Program-made: the position numbers and the translations under genes
Assembly: GCF_021596945.1 (NCBI RefSeq)
Contig: NZ_CP063779.1
Location: 3,694,001 to 3,758,000, forward strand
Length of the DNA stretch: 64,000 nucleotides
From: Mongoliitalea daihaiensis
GTDB lineage: Bacteria > Bacteroidota > Bacteroidia > Cytophagales > Cyclobacteriaceae
Reading direction: 5' to 3'
Part shown: positions 8,187 to 16,778 of the stretch, piece after piece
How positions within the stretch are numbered: position 1 is the stretch's first letter
Layout of the letters: every line of letters starts with the position of its first letter
Notes under the pieces: model-generated
The model's input: only the letters and a program-made list of their open reading frames with translations
What the model was told of the DNA's origin: nothing
The model's database searches: none

Positions 8187-8222
8187 GTATATGGACACTT
8201 TATGTCTTTCTAATGCTTCCTT

Positions 8223-9290
8223 TTATTTCAAATTCAGTTTTCCTTGAGAAGCCCCATAGAGATTGGCCATTCTATACAAGACTCGAGCGCCTACATTGCC
8301 ATCCCATTCATCTCCTTCAGGCCCGGGGGCTACTTCGACGATATCAAAACCAATAATTTTTCTTCCCGAGCGTACAACCTGCTTCATTAGATACAGGACT
8401 TGTTCCATTTCAAATCCCCCTGCCACAGGAGTTCCTGTATGTGGGCATAATTTAGGGTCCAAGCCATCAATATCGATCGTCACATATACATCTTGGGGTA
8501 GCTGCTCAATGATGTCATCACAGATGATTTTCCAAGCCTTACCTTCGTAGATATCTTCTTTGATATCCTTATCATAAAAGGTATGGATTCGGTTATTCTC
8601 TTTAGCCATGATAGCTTCTGCTTGGCAATAATCGCGAACTCCTACTTGAACTAAGCGGCTAATTTGAGGGAGTTTTAAGGCATTGTAACAAATAGAAGCA
8701 TGAGAATATTCAAAATCCTCATATGCTTTCCTAAGATCTGCATGCGCATCAATCTGAAGGATACCAAAACTAGTATATTCCTCTGCCAAAGCCCTGATCA
8801 TTCCCAGCGGAGTACTGTGATCACCACCTACCAATGCAACCAATTTACCTTGGGATCTGTAGTGCTTGACTTGTGCGTAAACCCACTCATTCATTTCTGC
8901 ACATGCTTGGTCGATCAGTTGAGGAATTGCAACAAAGCGCTCTTTATCAGCTTCATTCATCCCACCTTCTAGCCATGAAATATAATTTCTGGCCATTATT
9001 CGGTAATTAGAAGATTTTGTTTCGATAGCTTCTGGAATTGGAAGCATATAAATTCCCATTTTCCAAGCATCGTGAATATCGTCTTGGAAAAGATCCACTT
9101 GAAAAGAAGCATCAAACATAGCTTCGGGACCTTGAGCCGTTCCAGAAGAATAGGACACGGTCACTTCCCAAGGAACTGGGATTAGAATTAAATCTGCGGT
9201 AGTTTCATCAAAAGGGAGACCAAAAATACCCTCTCTCGCCCCTACCCCATTGGGGTCAAAGGCTTCTATAACTTGGTGTTTCAATGACAT
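8223..9290 (-). CDS. speB: Agmatinase-family ureohydrolase
   Basis: 355 aa. Binuclear-manganese ureohydrolase of the arginase/agmatinase fold. Metal-binding motifs are intact: GGDHS (155-159), DAHADLR (181-187) and DIDGLDP (about 267-273); a late glutamate in DIVEVAPGPEGDEWDGNV replaces the usual 'E.nP' stretch. It is expected to release urea from agmatine (putrescine branch) or another guanidino substrate; the exact substrate cannot be read from sequence. It is longer than E. coli SpeB (about 306 aa) by an N-terminal stretch and an insert at 85-135. Monocistronic, convergent with the M56 gene. A DHS-family gene at the left edge may belong to the same polyamine route. Confidence 0.85.
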   Translation of the reverse strand: MSLKHQVIEAFDPNGVGAREGIFGLPFDETTADLILIPVPWEVTVSYSSGTAQGPEAMFDASFQVDLFQDDIHDAWKMGIYMLPIPEAIETKSSNYRIMARNYISWLEGGMNEADKERFVAIPQLIDQACAEMNEWVYAQVKHYRSQGKLVALVGGDHSTPLGMIRALAEEYTSFGILQIDAHADLRKAYEDFEYSHASICYNALKLPQISRLVQVGVRDYCQAEAIMAKENNRIHTFYDKDIKEDIYEGKAWKIICDDIIEQLPQDVYVTIDIDGLDPKLCPHTGTPVAGGFEMEQVLYLMKQVVRSGRKIIGFDIVEVAPGPEGDEWDGNVGARVLYRMANLYGASQGKLNLK

Positions 9291-9339
9291 AAATTAAATA
9301 AATTTGATTAGTTGGGTTTGATTCATTCGAATTTCGAAT

Positions 9340-9810
9340 TTATCTTAAATTATCCGAAATAATAGCAATATCCTGAGCTAAAAAGTTCCATTCTCCGATC
9401 TCTAGGGATAAAACCACTAAATCTCCCGGATTCATGGATAAGAAAAACTCACCTGTAAGATAACTAACTAAAGCACTGACTCCAGGATTATGTCCTACCA
9501 ACATCAGGTGATCTACAGCATTTTCAACTTTTCTTAGTTCTTGAAGTAAAGTCATCAAATCACATTCATACAATTCATCGAGAAAAGTTACTTTCGGAAT
9601 TGCTAGTTCTTGTAAAATGTAAATACAAGTTTGCTTAGTCCTTTTAGCTGCACTGCATAGTACAAGTTCAACTGGAAGATTTTTATTTCGCATTTTTTCA
9701 GCTAAAAATTGAACCTGATTTTTTCCATACACAGTCAGTTCTCTATGATAATCTCCTTCATAATTACTCGGTTGACTTTCGCCATGCCTTAGTACGTACA
9801 AAAATTTCAT
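9340..9810 (-). CDS. SixA-like histidine phosphatase
   Basis: 156 aa from ATG 9810 (MKFLYVLRHGESQPSN); the frame is open to 9846 but the extra 12 residues are not family-like. RHGES (8-12) carries the phospho-accepting histidine H9, and MLVGHNPGVSALVSYL near residue 110 supplies the second catalytic histidine of the histidine phosphatase superfamily. The short length (150-165 aa) is that of SixA, which dephosphorylates phosphohistidine on proteins. Substrate unknown here. It sits 50 bp upstream of the agmatinase gene on the same strand and may share its transcript. Confidence 0.85.
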   Translation of the reverse strand: MKFLYVLRHGESQPSNYEGDYHRELTVYGKNQVQFLAEKMRNKNLPVELVLCSAAKRTKQTCIYILQELAIPKVTFLDELYECDLMTLLQELRKVENAVDHLMLVGHNPGVSALVSYLTGEFFLSMNPGDLVVLSLEIGEWNFLAQDIAIISDNLR

Positions 9811-9959
9811 ATTAAAAATAATTTTGTGATTAGAACAAATATGCAAAATATCCCTTCAATTTCCGCTAGATTTTCAGCTAAATTTGGAATAGAGTAGAAT
9901 GCCATCTATTTTTAACATTTTAAAATACCTTCAAGAGAGGTTTAATCGACAAATAGAAT

Positions 9960-12278
9960 ATGCCAAAAAATTTAGTAATCGTAGAGTCCCCAGCTAAAGC
10001 AAAGACCATAGAAGGATATTTAGGCAAAGATTTTAAGGTAGCATCGAGTTATGGTCATGTGAGAGACTTACCCAAAGGCGATAAGGCTATTGATATTCAA
10101 AATAAATTTAAGCCCACTTATGAAATCACGCCTGATAAAAGGGATGTTATCAAACAACTTAAAAGCTTAGTAAAAGACTCAGAGACAGTTTACCTTGCAA
10201 GTGATGACGACCGTGAAGGAGAGGCTATTTCTTGGCATTTAAAAGAGGTCTTAAATCTTAAAGACAGCAATACCAAACGAATAGTTTTTAGAGAAATCAC
10301 CAAATCCGCCATCATTAAGGCTATCGAAAACCCTCGAGGTATTGATTATGATTTGGTAAATGCACAACAAGCTCGACGAATCTTAGATCGACTGGTTGGT
10401 TTTGAACTATCTCCCATCTTGTGGAGAAAAATTAAAACAGGTCTTTCAGCCGGTAGGGTACAATCTGTAGCAGTCAGATTAATTGTTGAACGAGAGCGAG
10501 AAATAGAAAAATTCAACTCAAAGTCTGCTTTCAAAATTACTGCACAATTTGATGTAAGTGGAAAAACCCTTCAAGCAGAACTACCTAAGAAATTTGAATC
10601 CAAGGAGGAGGCGGAGCAGTTTTTGAAAGACTGTCTAAATGCTGCTTTCACAATTGAAAATTTAGAAACCAAACCTGGTAAAAAATCCCCTGCTCCGCCA
10701 TTTACAACATCTACTTTACAGCAGGAAGCAAGTAGGAAGCTTTATTTTTCTGTGGCGCAAACTATGTCAGTCGCACAAAAGCTATACGAATCAGGTAAAA
10801 TCACTTATATGCGTACCGATAGTGTCAACTTATCGGACGATGCAAGAACAGCTGCTAAAAACGAAATTAACCGCGCATACGGTCCCGAATACCATCTAGA
10901 ACGCAAATATGCTACCAAGTCAGAAGGTGCACAAGAGGCGCACGAAGCTATACGACCAACTGATTTTTCTATGCACGAAATTACTGGTGATAGAAATGAG
11001 CAACGTCTGTATGAATTAATTTGGAAGCGGGCAATAGCTTCCCAAATGTCTGAAGCACAGCTTGAAAAAACAATTGCTACGATTCAGATCGATACCCGTA
11101 ATGAAAAATTAATTGCTAGCGGAGAGGTTATCAAATTTGATGGTTTCTTAAAAGTATATCTTGAAAGTACAGATGATGAGCCTGAAGATGAAGATAGTGA
11201 AGAAAAAGGATTGCTTCCTCCTCTTACTATTGGGCAAGTATTACCTCTGATTGAACTGAAAGGTAGGGAAACGTTCAGCAGGCCTGCGCCCCGCTACACC
11301 GAGGCATCATTGGTGAAGAAATTGGAAGAAATGGGGATTGGTCGTCCTTCTACTTTTGCACCAACCATCTCCACCATTCAAAAACGTGACTATGTGGTCA
11401 AAGAATCAAGAGAAGGTACCGAAAGAACTTACGTAGAAATGAAGGTGTCTGAGGGTTCTTTTATTGAAAATCAGAAAAAGGAAATTACCGGTGCTGATAA
11501 AAATAAATTGTTCCCTACTAACATTGCGATGGTAGTCAACGACTTCTTGGTTGAACATTTTCCCAATGTGATTGATTTCTCATTTACAGCAAAAGTGGAA
11601 AAAGAATTTGATGATATCGCTCATGGTGGTCAAAACTGGGAAGATATGATTCAAAACTTCTATGGCAAGTTCCATACGCGCGTAGAAGAGACTGCTAATG
11701 TGGCTAGAGCAGATATCAATAGCTCACGAGAACTAGGAAAAGATCCTAAAACAGGCAAACCTATTATTGCAAGGCTAGGTAAATTTGGTCCTTTGGTTCA
11801 GATTGGAGATCAGGAGGATGAAAACAAGCAATTTGCCAGTATGAAAAAAGGGCAATTCATTGAAAATATTTCTTTAGAAGATGCCTTAGAGCTGTTCAAA
11901 TTACCAAGAGAAGTAGGCGAATTTGAAGGTAAACCCATGGTAGTTGCAGTTGGAAGATTTGGACCTTATGTGCGACATGACAGTAAATTTGTTTCACTGA
12001 AAAAAGAGCAGGACCCTTTGAGCATCACCGATGAAGAATGCATTGTTCTCATTCAAGAAAAAAGAGAGGCTGACGAAAAGAAACACATCAAAACTTTTGA
12101 AGAGAATCCAGAAATCCAAATACTCAACGGTCGTTGGGGACCTTATATCAAATTTGGAAAAAACAACTTTAAAATCCCGAAGGACAAAGAAGCTGAAAAA
12201 CTAACCTATGCTGAAACGGTCGAAATCATAGAAGCTCCTCAAGATAAGAAAAAAGGGAGGTTTACAAAGAAGAAATAG
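9960..12278 (+). CDS. topA: DNA topoisomerase I (type IA)
   Basis: 772 aa. Relaxes negative supercoils by transient single-strand cleavage. TOPRIM domain with LVIVESPAKAKTIEGYLG (E9) and ASDDDREGEAISWHL (about 79-93); active-site tyrosine Y283 in GKITYMRTDSVN; GRPSTFAPTISTIQKRDYV (about 458-476) belongs to the core. Instead of classical Cys4 zinc fingers the C-terminus carries repeated 'GRFGPYV / GRWGPYIKFG / GKFGPLVQIG' units (about 600-750), usual for Bacteroidota TopA, and ends in a basic tail. Start ATG 9960 gives the universal MPKNLVIVESP. No clear terminator follows; the 190 bp downstream is low-complexity purine-rich sequence. Confidence 0.97.
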   Translation: MPKNLVIVESPAKAKTIEGYLGKDFKVASSYGHVRDLPKGDKAIDIQNKFKPTYEITPDKRDVIKQLKSLVKDSETVYLASDDDREGEAISWHLKEVLNLKDSNTKRIVFREITKSAIIKAIENPRGIDYDLVNAQQARRILDRLVGFELSPILWRKIKTGLSAGRVQSVAVRLIVEREREIEKFNSKSAFKITAQFDVSGKTLQAELPKKFESKEEAEQFLKDCLNAAFTIENLETKPGKKSPAPPFTTSTLQQEASRKLYFSVAQTMSVAQKLYESGKITYMRTDSVNLSDDARTAAKNEINRAYGPEYHLERKYATKSEGAQEAHEAIRPTDFSMHEITGDRNEQRLYELIWKRAIASQMSEAQLEKTIATIQIDTRNEKLIASGEVIKFDGFLKVYLESTDDEPEDEDSEEKGLLPPLTIGQVLPLIELKGRETFSRPAPRYTEASLVKKLEEMGIGRPSTFAPTISTIQKRDYVVKESREGTERTYVEMKVSEGSFIENQKKEITGADKNKLFPTNIAMVVNDFLVEHFPNVIDFSFTAKVEKEFDDIAHGGQNWEDMIQNFYGKFHTRVEETANVARADINSSRELGKDPKTGKPIIARLGKFGPLVQIGDQEDENKQFASMKKGQFIENISLEDALELFKLPREVGEFEGKPMVVAVGRFGPYVRHDSKFVSLKKEQDPLSITDEECIVLIQEKREADEKKHIKTFEENPEIQILNGRWGPYIKFGKNNFKIPKDKEAEKLTYAETVEIIEAPQDKKKGRFTKKK

Positions 12279-12466
12279 CCGAAGAAAGGAAGAAGGTAGC
12301 GGGATGACAAGGTGGTAGGTGAAGATAGACATGAATAAAATTAGAGTATAAAAATCTAGTATTTAATTTTCATGACATACGTTCAGCTTATTATAACTTG
12401 TTTTCCCCCTACTGTATTTTATCGCTTGTATCTAATTTATCGGTTCTAGAATCTCCTATTTCGCTT

Positions 12467-13381
12467 CTAAAAATACGTCACCTTAGCTAGCTGATCTTGA
12501 ATATATTGTTTAAGCTCTTCACCTTCGATGATTTTAACTTCCCCAGGTAAGCCTAAAATAAATCGAGCCAAGCCTGGCAATTGAGGGATTTTACCCTCAA
12601 AATAATATTGGTTTCGATTCTTTGTATATGTGAAGGGCTTAGCATCAGGAAATTCTTCCATCATTAATTGATATGCTTTTTTGCTTAATTTCAAAACCAC
12701 TTCGAATTGGTTTTTTCCTGTAAAGCCAAATAGCCCTTGTTCCAAACGCTCGTGCAACTGTTGATAAACAAAACTTTTTGAAGTTAAGAGAACCTCCCCT
12801 ATGCGCTCAATTTTAAATTGTTTCATCTCTTTGCTTTCCACCTCAAATGCAAATACCGAGTCGAAATTTTTATTGAACGCAACAGGTTCTACTAATCGAT
12901 CTGAAACTGAATCTGAACTCAAAGAATAATAATCAGCTAAAATAACCTGATTTTCCTGTTTGATGGCTGACGCCAACAAGTCTACGAATATGCCTAGATT
13001 TGCATTAAAAAGCTTATGAATCGATTGATTAAAATCCGAACGGATGGTGATTTTTTGTAAAATAGCATCTTTTAATAAGTGTTTTTTTCCATGCTTAGAA
13101 AAAATCTCTTGCATGAAATCAATCTCTTCGTCATTAAAAGTGCCAAAAGCAAATTTATCCGGTGCTTCAACACGATCGATGATCTTGAATTTACCGTATT
13201 TCTTCTCAATCTCAAAACCTAAGGACTCTAACAGCTTAAAATACCTGTAAACTGTGCGTGTATCAGTCTGCAGAAGGTCTGCTAACTTATGCACTGTTTT
13301 CCCGATATTTCCCCTTAATAAATTTATAAGCTTAAAAACACGCAAGATTTTTTGCTGTTCTACACTGTTTGCCTTTGCCAT
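12467..13381 (-). CDS. WYL-domain helix-turn-helix transcriptional regulator
   Basis: 304 aa from ATG 13381 (MAKANSVEQQKILRVFKL); upstream codons to 13441 look non-coding. N-terminal HTH: LADLLQTDTRTVYRYFKLLESLGFEIE (about 32-58), DeoR/HTH_11 type. Middle WYL domain: NQVILADYYS...DRLVEPVAFNKN (about 165-195), which in other proteins binds ligands such as nucleotides or nucleic acids. C-terminal WCX-like region with FEVVLKLSKKAYQLMMEEFP. Such regulators respond to DNA damage or nucleotide signals in some bacteria; the target here is unknown. It stands alone. Confidence 0.88.
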   Translation of the reverse strand: MAKANSVEQQKILRVFKLINLLRGNIGKTVHKLADLLQTDTRTVYRYFKLLESLGFEIEKKYGKFKIIDRVEAPDKFAFGTFNDEEIDFMQEIFSKHGKKHLLKDAILQKITIRSDFNQSIHKLFNANLGIFVDLLASAIKQENQVILADYYSLSSDSVSDRLVEPVAFNKNFDSVFAFEVESKEMKQFKIERIGEVLLTSKSFVYQQLHERLEQGLFGFTGKNQFEVVLKLSKKAYQLMMEEFPDAKPFTYTKNRNQYYFEGKIPQLPGLARFILGLPGEVKIIEGEELKQYIQDQLAKVTYF

Positions 13382-13480
13382 ATTATTAGAATTATTCGAA
13401 AAGTTAAGGAATTTACGATAAAAACGAATTATTAATGACATTAATTGTCTTAAAAAAATGCAATGCGTTTACTTCCAATA

Positions 13481-13524
13481 AAAAAAGGCTGGTATAGTCT
13501 TTAGAAGACACCAGCCTTTTTTTT
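13481..13524 (-). terminator. Terminator of the Rieske-YceI-DUF5777 operon
   Basis: Stem AAAAAAGGCTGGT (13481-13493) / ACCAGCCTTTTTT, extended by an inner GTCTT/AAGAC pairing; T-rich on both ends. It lies 33 bp beyond the DUF5777 stop and also shields the WYL gene from read-through. Confidence 0.85.
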
Positions 13525-13556
13525 CTGCAATTCCTTCATTCAAAATGAAAATAACT

Positions 13557-14429
13557 TTACCAGTCCATTCTACTCCGCTTCGTTGCAAAAACCCTGTTAA
13601 CATTAAATCCCAATCGGAACTGTTCTCCAGGCACACCATTACCACCAGCTAATAAATATTGTTCATTTAATGCAGGTGAGGTTACAAAATACATCTGAAA
13701 TACATGGCCTCCTGCTTCTAAATCAATGCCTAGTCCTACATTATTTCGTAAATCAGAGTTCAGATTGGGAATCCACTGAAGCGTTAGAGAGGCTTTCCCT
13801 GAAACCTTATATTTACCACTCATACCCAGAGCTAAATATAAATTTTGATCGCCCTCTAGAAAGAAAATTGGATTCATATCTGTAAAATAAGCCATCATAG
13901 GAGAAACTTGAACAGAAATTTTATCTGAAAAGCGTCTCGCTGCCATTAACTGAAAGGCATAGGAAGTACGGTTAACGAAACTTGGATCACCTTCAATCAG
14001 AAAGCTATAATCAGACGTATTGACTCCGGCTCCGCCCATTGCAGATAAAGAAAATGGCACTTTATCGTCATACGTTTGTTTGAAAAAATGGTAGCGTCCG
14101 TACAAATTATAAATCTTATCTAAACCCTGCCTCGCTGCACCTAAGGAGAACTTGTCGTTGAATCCATATTCAAAACTAAACTGTATGCTAGCTCCATTAT
14201 CAATGCCAAACAGGTTCCTTAACCCACCGTCCAAAGTTCCGAACGTATGCATGATTGCAAAATGCAAGGTTCCTTTATCAACAGGTTCTACCGTTAGCAA
14301 GTTTATATTTCTAGGCGCGTGGAAAATCAAATCTACTTCCTGTCCTTCTGTGGACAATTTGCGCTCTAGCTGGGCCGAGAGCTGAAAATTGATTCCTAAG
14401 GCAATCCATAATAAAATAAGTTTTTTCAT
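13557..14429 (-). CDS. DUF5777-family outer-membrane beta-barrel protein
   Basis: 290 aa. Signal peptide at 1-19 (cleavage after LSAQ). The mature part alternates amphipathic strands typical of a small barrel, and carries stretches I associate with DUF5777: HTFGTLDGGLRNLFGIDNGA (60-80 region) and RYHFFKQTYDD. Function of the family is unknown. It is the third gene of an operon behind a Rieske protein and a YceI protein (10 bp after YceI), an arrangement that suggests a role in uptake or export of an electron carrier or lipophilic ligand, which is inference. Confidence 0.75.
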   Translation of the reverse strand: MKKLILLWIALGINFQLSAQLERKLSTEGQEVDLIFHAPRNINLLTVEPVDKGTLHFAIMHTFGTLDGGLRNLFGIDNGASIQFSFEYGFNDKFSLGAARQGLDKIYNLYGRYHFFKQTYDDKVPFSLSAMGGAGVNTSDYSFLIEGDPSFVNRTSYAFQLMAARRFSDKISVQVSPMMAYFTDMNPIFFLEGDQNLYLALGMSGKYKVSGKASLTLQWIPNLNSDLRNNVGLGIDLEAGGHVFQMYFVTSPALNEQYLLAGGNGVPGEQFRLGFNVNRVFATKRSRMDW

Positions 14430-14439
14430 ATTGGCACTC

Positions 14440-14976
14440 TTACTTTTTAAGACGAATAGACAAGTTGACGATTTGTTCTTCAGCTAACTCATAAAACATA
14501 ACTTTCGGTATAGATATCTTGTAGTCAGACAACAAAACTTTGAACGAAGCTTTCAGCAGCAATTCATTTCCCTCCAAAGTGAGCTGCCCAGGAACTTCAA
14601 TGTTTTTTTCTACCCCATGAATTTTGAATTGGCCAGATGCTACTACATTCACCGGAGTCCCATTTGTGAGCTTAGGGACTGTCTTCAATTTACCCGTAAA
14701 TTCCGCAAAGGGGAATTTTTTAGTTTCCAGATAATTTTCTCGCATATGCCTATCTCTCAAACCGATGCCTGTTTTCAGGGTATTTAAGTCAATAAAAAAA
14801 TCCAAAAGATTATTTTCTAGATCAACCAAACCGTTTAATTCATTCGATTTCCCTTCAAACTCACTCAAGGGTGCTTGAGAGATAAACACGATTTCTCCTT
14901 TTTCTCCTTTAAATTTTTGCGCTTGGACAGACCAATGAATGCTAAGTAAAAGGGAAAGTATGATAAGAAACCTCAC
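14440..14976 (-). CDS. YceI-family periplasmic lipid-binding protein
   Basis: 178 aa. Signal peptide at 1-19 (MRFLIILSLLLSIHWSVQA). The rest is a single YceI lipocalin-like barrel: LDFFIDLNTLKTGIGLRDRH (about 53-72), FPAEFTGKL-like strand FPFAEFTGKLKTV, GQFKIHGVEKNIEVPGQL (about 115-132), LLSDYKISIP (about 148-157). YceI proteins bind polyisoprenoids or other hydrophobic amphiphiles in the periplasm. The ATG overlaps the Rieske stop by 4 bp (ATGA), so translation is coupled. Confidence 0.92.
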   Translation of the reverse strand: MRFLIILSLLLSIHWSVQAQKFKGEKGEIVFISQAPLSEFEGKSNELNGLVDLENNLLDFFIDLNTLKTGIGLRDRHMRENYLETKKFPFAEFTGKLKTVPKLTNGTPVNVVASGQFKIHGVEKNIEVPGQLTLEGNELLLKASFKVLLSDYKISIPKVMFYELAEEQIVNLSIRLKK

Positions 14977-15467
14977 GACACCTGTATGGTTAAAATATTT
15001 CCATCCCTGGAAACTGGAAATGATTGAAGGGGTCGAGTTGCTGGGCCATTAATTACAGAACCATCTACATTAAACCGCGAATTATGGCAAGAGCAGGTGA
15101 ATACACTATTTGCAAAGGACCAATTCCTATCACAGCCTGAGTGTGTACATACGGAGGTCAATGCCGAAAATTGATTTCCACCAACGTTGGCTACTAAGAC
15201 ACGTGCTTGATTAGCTAAAACCCAACCACCTGCATTCGCCAAACCAGATACCTGTGAAAGATCAATGGTAAGTACATTATTTTCAAATTGCACTCCTTGG
15301 CCGGGAGTAGCAGTGGCAGGGGGTGTACCTGGCTCTGTATCATCCGAACATCCGGTGAAAAATCCAACACCAAACATTGACATTACGGCCAATGCACCAC
15401 TTTTTTTCAGGAAGGCTCTCCTAGCTTCAGGAAGTGTTCCTGTTTGAATTTCGCTTGTTTTTTTCAT
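14973..15467 (-). CDS. Tat-exported Rieske [2Fe-2S] lipoprotein-like protein
   Basis: 164 aa. Twin-arginine signal RRAFLKK (16-22) followed by a hydrophobic helix and Cys40 in GFFTGC, so it may be both Tat-exported and lipidated. Rieske cluster ligands are complete: C107-T-H109 and C125-x2-H128, plus C112 and C127, the disulfide pair of high-potential Rieske proteins (CTHSGC / CSCHNS). No transmembrane quinol-oxidase partner is present, so it is not an ordinary bc1 subunit; more likely a small electron-transfer protein on the outer face of the inner membrane or the periplasmic side of an envelope membrane. First gene of an operon with YceI and DUF5777, and a palindrome lies 23 bp upstream. 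Confidence 0.92.
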   Translation of the reverse strand: MKKTSEIQTGTLPEARRAFLKKSGALAVMSMFGVGFFTGCSDDTEPGTPPATATPGQGVQFENNVLTIDLSQVSGLANAGGWVLANQARVLVANVGGNQFSALTSVCTHSGCDRNWSFANSVFTCSCHNSRFNVDGSVINGPATRPLQSFPVSRDGNILTIQVS

Positions 15468-15489
15468 AATCCGATATACGATAATGGTT

Positions 15490-15506
15490 TAGTAATCGGA
15501 TTACTA
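15490..15506. promoter_or_regulatory. Palindromic operator-like site upstream of the Rieske operon
   Basis: TAGTAATC (15490-15497) and GATTACTA (15499-15506) are perfect inverted 8-mers around one central base. The site begins 23 bp upstream of the Rieske ATG, where a repressor or activator would overlap the promoter. No regulator gene is adjacent. Confidence 0.4.
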
Positions 15507-15537
15507 ACTCAGGTAAAAATAATTGTGTTTAAAAAAA

Positions 15538-16062
15538 TTAAAACTTTCGATTTAAAATCTCTGTAAGGACGATCGCATCTCTTACAGACTTGGGGTTGTG
15601 TAACATCCGTGCATAGCGATTCACTGGCTTTACTTTTTTCTTTGAAACACCAACCTCTGTTGATTTGATGCCCTGAATAGATGCACTGATTCTTACCTGC
15701 TCATCCAAGGTTTTATATTTAGGCTTATAGTCCTCATCTAAAGCTCCTTGAAATGCTTGATATGCTTTTGGTTGATTAGCTTCTGGCATAGGCTGATAAG
15801 GCCGCTCTACCCTTCTATTTGGTTCTGGCCTTCTCTCCTCTTTCACTGTGCCTTGACCAGTCTGTTCAAAGTCCTTTTCTGCCTCTTGCTGACCTCTTCG
15901 GATTTCACGTAGTAAATCCTCGAAGGATGCTGGTCGCTGCTGTGGTGCCTCAGAAGAAGTATCAGAAGAGTCCTTGGGGGCCTCCGGTTTATTTTTCTTC
16001 AACGCAGAATAAATGAAGTAAATGATAACAGCAATCAGGTATATGATATTCCCAGCATCCAT
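15538..16062 (-). CDS. Membrane-anchored, proline/glutamine-rich protein of unknown function
   Basis: 174 aa. One N-terminal helix (about residues 4-20, NIIYLIAVIIYFIYSAL) followed by a basic stop (KKNK) and a disordered, P/E/Q-rich cytoplasmic-type linker (25-115). A conserved-looking C-terminal end, NRYARMLHNPKSVRDAIVLTEILNRKF (148-174), resembles the ends of many Bacteroidota proteins with this layout; I do not know a function. The gene begins 55 bp after trmB on the same strand and could be the last gene of that transcript. Confidence 0.75.
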   Translation of the reverse strand: MDAGNIIYLIAVIIYFIYSALKKNKPEAPKDSSDTSSEAPQQRPASFEDLLREIRRGQQEAEKDFEQTGQGTVKEERRPEPNRRVERPYQPMPEANQPKAYQAFQGALDEDYKPKYKTLDEQVRISASIQGIKSTEVGVSKKKVKPVNRYARMLHNPKSVRDAIVLTEILNRKF

Positions 16063-16117
16063 GCTTTCAAAGTTTTTTACTAATATACAGAAATCTTAGC
16101 CCTGAGGTTAGCTTTTC

Positions 16118-16777
16118 TTACAAAAATCTAAATTTCAAATACTTGATTTTCTCCCCTTTTTCAGAAAAAATCTTTTCATACTTAGTTTGTATACCATGAT
16201 GTTCGTTTTTCCAATCAGAAGAATAAAAATCATAGGTATATGCCACTATTTCAATATCTTCTCTGCTTTGTACTAAAGCTAAGGTATAATCAAATAGACC
16301 AGTATTATCTGACTTAAAATGCACTAATCCATCTTGCTTTAACATTGACTTGTACATCTCCAAAAATCTAGGGGAAGTCAGTCTTCTTTTTTCATCTCCA
16401 TCACGAGGGTATGGATCAGGAAAGGTAATCCATAGTTCTGAAATTTCTCCCTGATCAAAAAATTTGTCTAACAGTTGTATCTGTGTTCGTAAGAAAGATA
16501 CATTGTTTAAATCCTCTTCAAGAGCAATAGTACTTCCTTTCCAAATACGGGCACCTTTGATATCTACACCTATAAAATTCCTATTGGGATACTGCCTAGC
16601 TAAACCAACTGTAAATTCACCTCTTCCACAGGCCAATTCAACGGTTAAAGGTTGACGATTTTGAAACTGAAGTCCATTCCACTTTCCTTTGACCTGTTCA
16701 AAAATTTCTTTACCCTCCTGAACTACATTCCAGTTTTCCTCATTATCCTGGAATCGTTGCAGCTTTTTTCTACTCAT
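16118..16777 (-). CDS. trmB: tRNA (guanine-N7-)-methyltransferase (G46)
   Basis: 219 aa from ATG 16777 (MSRKKLQRFQDN), which starts 1 bp after folC; the frame open to 16807 would overlap folC. SAM-binding motif VELACGRGEFTVGLA (about 46-60), NFIGVDIKGARIWKG (about 66-80), and the family hallmark WITFPDPYPR with the following KRRLTSPRFL (about 123-145). Methylates N7 of G46 in the variable loop of tRNAs. Its position behind folC is an operon linkage without obvious functional meaning. Confidence 0.95.
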   Translation of the reverse strand: MSRKKLQRFQDNEENWNVVQEGKEIFEQVKGKWNGLQFQNRQPLTVELACGRGEFTVGLARQYPNRNFIGVDIKGARIWKGSTIALEEDLNNVSFLRTQIQLLDKFFDQGEISELWITFPDPYPRDGDEKRRLTSPRFLEMYKSMLKQDGLVHFKSDNTGLFDYTLALVQSREDIEIVAYTYDFYSSDWKNEHHGIQTKYEKIFSEKGEKIKYLKFRFL

Positions 16778-16778
16778 G

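Noticed and set aside
12279-12466. GA-rich stretch after topA as a possible repeat element
   Set aside because: Short, low complexity, no clear unit or inverted repeats; considered only background.
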